Positions 5,127 to 6,268 of a stretch of 6,268 nucleotides of DNA are shown one piece after another. The notes beneath the pieces were generated by a model. The model saw only the letters and a list, made by a program, of their open reading frames with translations. It did no database searches and was not told where the DNA came from. The translations under genes and the position numbers were made by a program. Origin of the DNA: Proteobacteria bacterium UBA6908 (lineage in GTDB: Bacteria; Pseudomonadota; Gammaproteobacteria; Acidiferrobacterales; UBA6901); NCBI GenBank assembly GCA_002451085.1, contig DKBE01000010.1:1-6268 (forward strand), written 5' to 3'. Numbering within the stretch: the first letter of the stretch is position 1; every line of letters begins with the position of its first letter.

Positions 5127-6268
5127 ATGCACACCGCGCGCGACATCTTTAGCTACCGCAAATTCTGGGCGAAACGCCTGACCCCGGCGCCGTTCCTGCC
5201 GATGTCGCGCGCCGAGATGGATGTGCTCGGCTGGGATTCATGCGACATTATTCTTGTCACCGGCGACGCCTATGTGGATCTGCCGAGCTTCGGCATGAGC
5301 ATTATCGGCCGGGTGCTGGAGGCGCAGGGTTTCCGGGTCGGCATTATTGCCCAGCCGGACTGGCGTTCGGCCGAGGCATTCACCGCGCTTGGCCGGCCGA
5401 ATCTCTTCATCGGCATCACCGCTGGCAACATGGATTCGATGGTCAATCGCTACACCGCGGACCGACGTATCCGCTCGGACGATGCCTACACCCCCGGTGC
5501 GGCCGGCGGTCGGCGCCCGGATCGCTCGGTGATCGTGTATGCGCAACGCGCGCGCGAGGCGTATCACGACAGCCCCATCGTCATTGGCGGTATCGAGGCC
5601 TCGCTGCGGCGCATCGCCCACTATGACTACTGGTCTGACAAGGTGCGCCGCTCCGTACTCCTGGACAGCAAGGCCGATCTGCTGGTGTACGGCAGTGCCG
5701 AGCGCCAGGTGTGCGAGATTGCGCATCGCCTCGCGGCCGGTGAGAAGATCGAGGCGATCACCGACGTGCGTGGCACGGCGCTGATTCGCGATGCTCTCCC
5801 GACAGACTGGATCGAGATTGATTCGACCCGCATTGACCTGCCCGGCCCGCTCGCGCCACGACCCAATCCGTATGCCAGCGAAGCCGAGATGCGCGCCACC
5901 GACCCGACCAATACGAACATCGTTCGCTTCGAACGTCGTACTCCGAAACTCGACCGCGAGCACACGGTGATCCGCCTGCCGGACTTTGAGCAGGTGGCCA
6001 GCGACCCGGTGCTGTACGCGCATGCCTCGCGCGTGCTCCACCTCGAATCCAACCCCGGTAACGCCCGCGCGCTGGTGCAGCGTCATGGCGAGCGCGACCT
6101 GTGGCTCAACCCGCCACCGATCCCGTTGACCATGAAGGAGATGGATGCGATCTACGAGCTTCCGTACCAGCGGGTGCCGCATCCGGCCTATGGCCAGGAC
6201 AAGATCCCGGCCTACGAGATGATCCGTTTCTCAATCGCCATCCAGCGCGGCTGCTTCGGCGGCTGCAC
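5127..6268 (+). CDS. ygiQ: YgiQ-family radical SAM protein, N-terminal part (runs off window end)
   Basis: The frame from ATG 5127 stays open for 380 full codons to the window edge. It matches the YgiQ/UPF0313 family throughout the visible part. The conserved start [14 protein letters not shown] (residues 4-17) is followed by [15 protein letters not shown] (about 42-56), VGIIAQPDW (71-79), [45 protein letters not shown] and [10 protein letters not shown]. The window ends in RGCFGGC, with Cys376 and Cys380 being the first two of the CxxxCxxC ligands of the radical SAM 4Fe-4S cluster; the third is expected at 383. In this family the N-terminal half is a cobalamin-binding-like region and the catalytic barrel follows the cysteines, so roughly half of a typical 700-residue protein is seen. 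The substrate is not established. No strong ribosome site precedes the start, but the family N-terminus supports it. It is separated by 121 bases from the oxidoreductase gene and may have its own promoter. Confidence 0.95.
   Translation, partial: MHTARDIFSYRKFWAKRLTPAPFLPMSRAEMDVLGWDSCDIILVTGDAYVDLPSFGMSIIGRVLEAQGFRVGIIAQPDWRSAEAFTALGRPNLFIGITAGNMDSMVNRYTADRRIRSDDAYTPGAAGGRRPDRSVIVYAQRAREAYHDSPIVIGGIEASLRRIAHYDYWSDKVRRSVLLDSKADLLVYGSAERQVCEIAHRLAAGEKIEAITDVRGTALIRDALPTDWIEIDSTRIDLPGPLAPRPNPYASEAEMRATDPTNTNIVRFERRTPKLDREHTVIRLPDFEQVASDPVLYAHASRVLHLESNPGNARALVQRHGERDLWLNPPPIPLTMKEMDAIYELPYQRVPHPAYGQDKIPAYEMIRFSIAIQRGCFGGC

Noticed and set aside
5238..6182. Long open frame on the - strand (about 314 codons) opposite the YgiQ-family gene
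   Set aside because: The + strand frame matches the YgiQ family from end to end; the antisense frame has no recognisable domain.
1..6268. CRISPR array, insertion sequence, phage, toxin-antitoxin or defence system
   Set aside because: No regularly spaced repeats, transposase, integrase, tRNA-linked attachment site or toxin/antitoxin or nuclease motif was seen; the genes look like chromosomal housekeeping and envelope or lipid genes.

Overview
This window is an ordinary-looking stretch of chromosome from a GC-rich proteobacterium, most likely a gammaproteobacterium. The evidence is strong Shine-Dalgarno sites, GC-rich third codon positions, a YgiQ-type radical SAM protein, a YjbQ-type protein and short, tightly packed genes on both strands. 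No mobile element, CRISPR array, tRNA or rRNA was recognised. The assignment below gammaproteobacterium level is not supported by anything I can see.

Layout. Bases 1-210 are the 3' end of a gene for a small, cysteine-containing, probably exported protein (+). A perfect 12-bp hairpin (226-256) separates it from a convergent lipoprotein gene (269-718, -) with CpxP/Spy-like character. A divergent intergenic region (719-977) with short repeats precedes a small secreted protein of unknown function (978-1298, +). This converges on a thioredoxin-like protein with a CGSC active site (1335-1682, -). A shared upstream region containing a 16-base palindrome separates the thioredoxin-like gene from a divergent yjbQ gene (1787-2194, +). 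yjbQ converges within 4 bases on a small coiled-coil-type protein of unknown function (2199-2399, -).

The second half is all on the + strand. A cyclopropane-fatty-acid-synthase-family methyltransferase (2574-3899) overlaps by 22 bases a FAD-dependent oxidoreductase of the geranylgeranyl-reductase type (3878-5005). After a 121-base gap with a possible promoter and two hairpins comes a YgiQ-family radical SAM gene (5127 to beyond the window end), cut off inside its iron-sulfur cluster motif.

How the genes work together. The only clear functional unit is the overlapping methyltransferase-flavoprotein pair. The methyltransferase keeps the residues needed to add a methylene group from S-adenosylmethionine to an unsaturated phospholipid acyl chain. 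The flavoprotein belongs to a fold whose members reduce carbon-carbon double bonds in lipids. A joint role in making a modified (for example methyl-branched) membrane lipid is a reasonable hypothesis but is inference. The small envelope proteins on the left (lipoprotein, two exported proteins) could share an envelope-stress theme, but nothing in the sequence ties them together.
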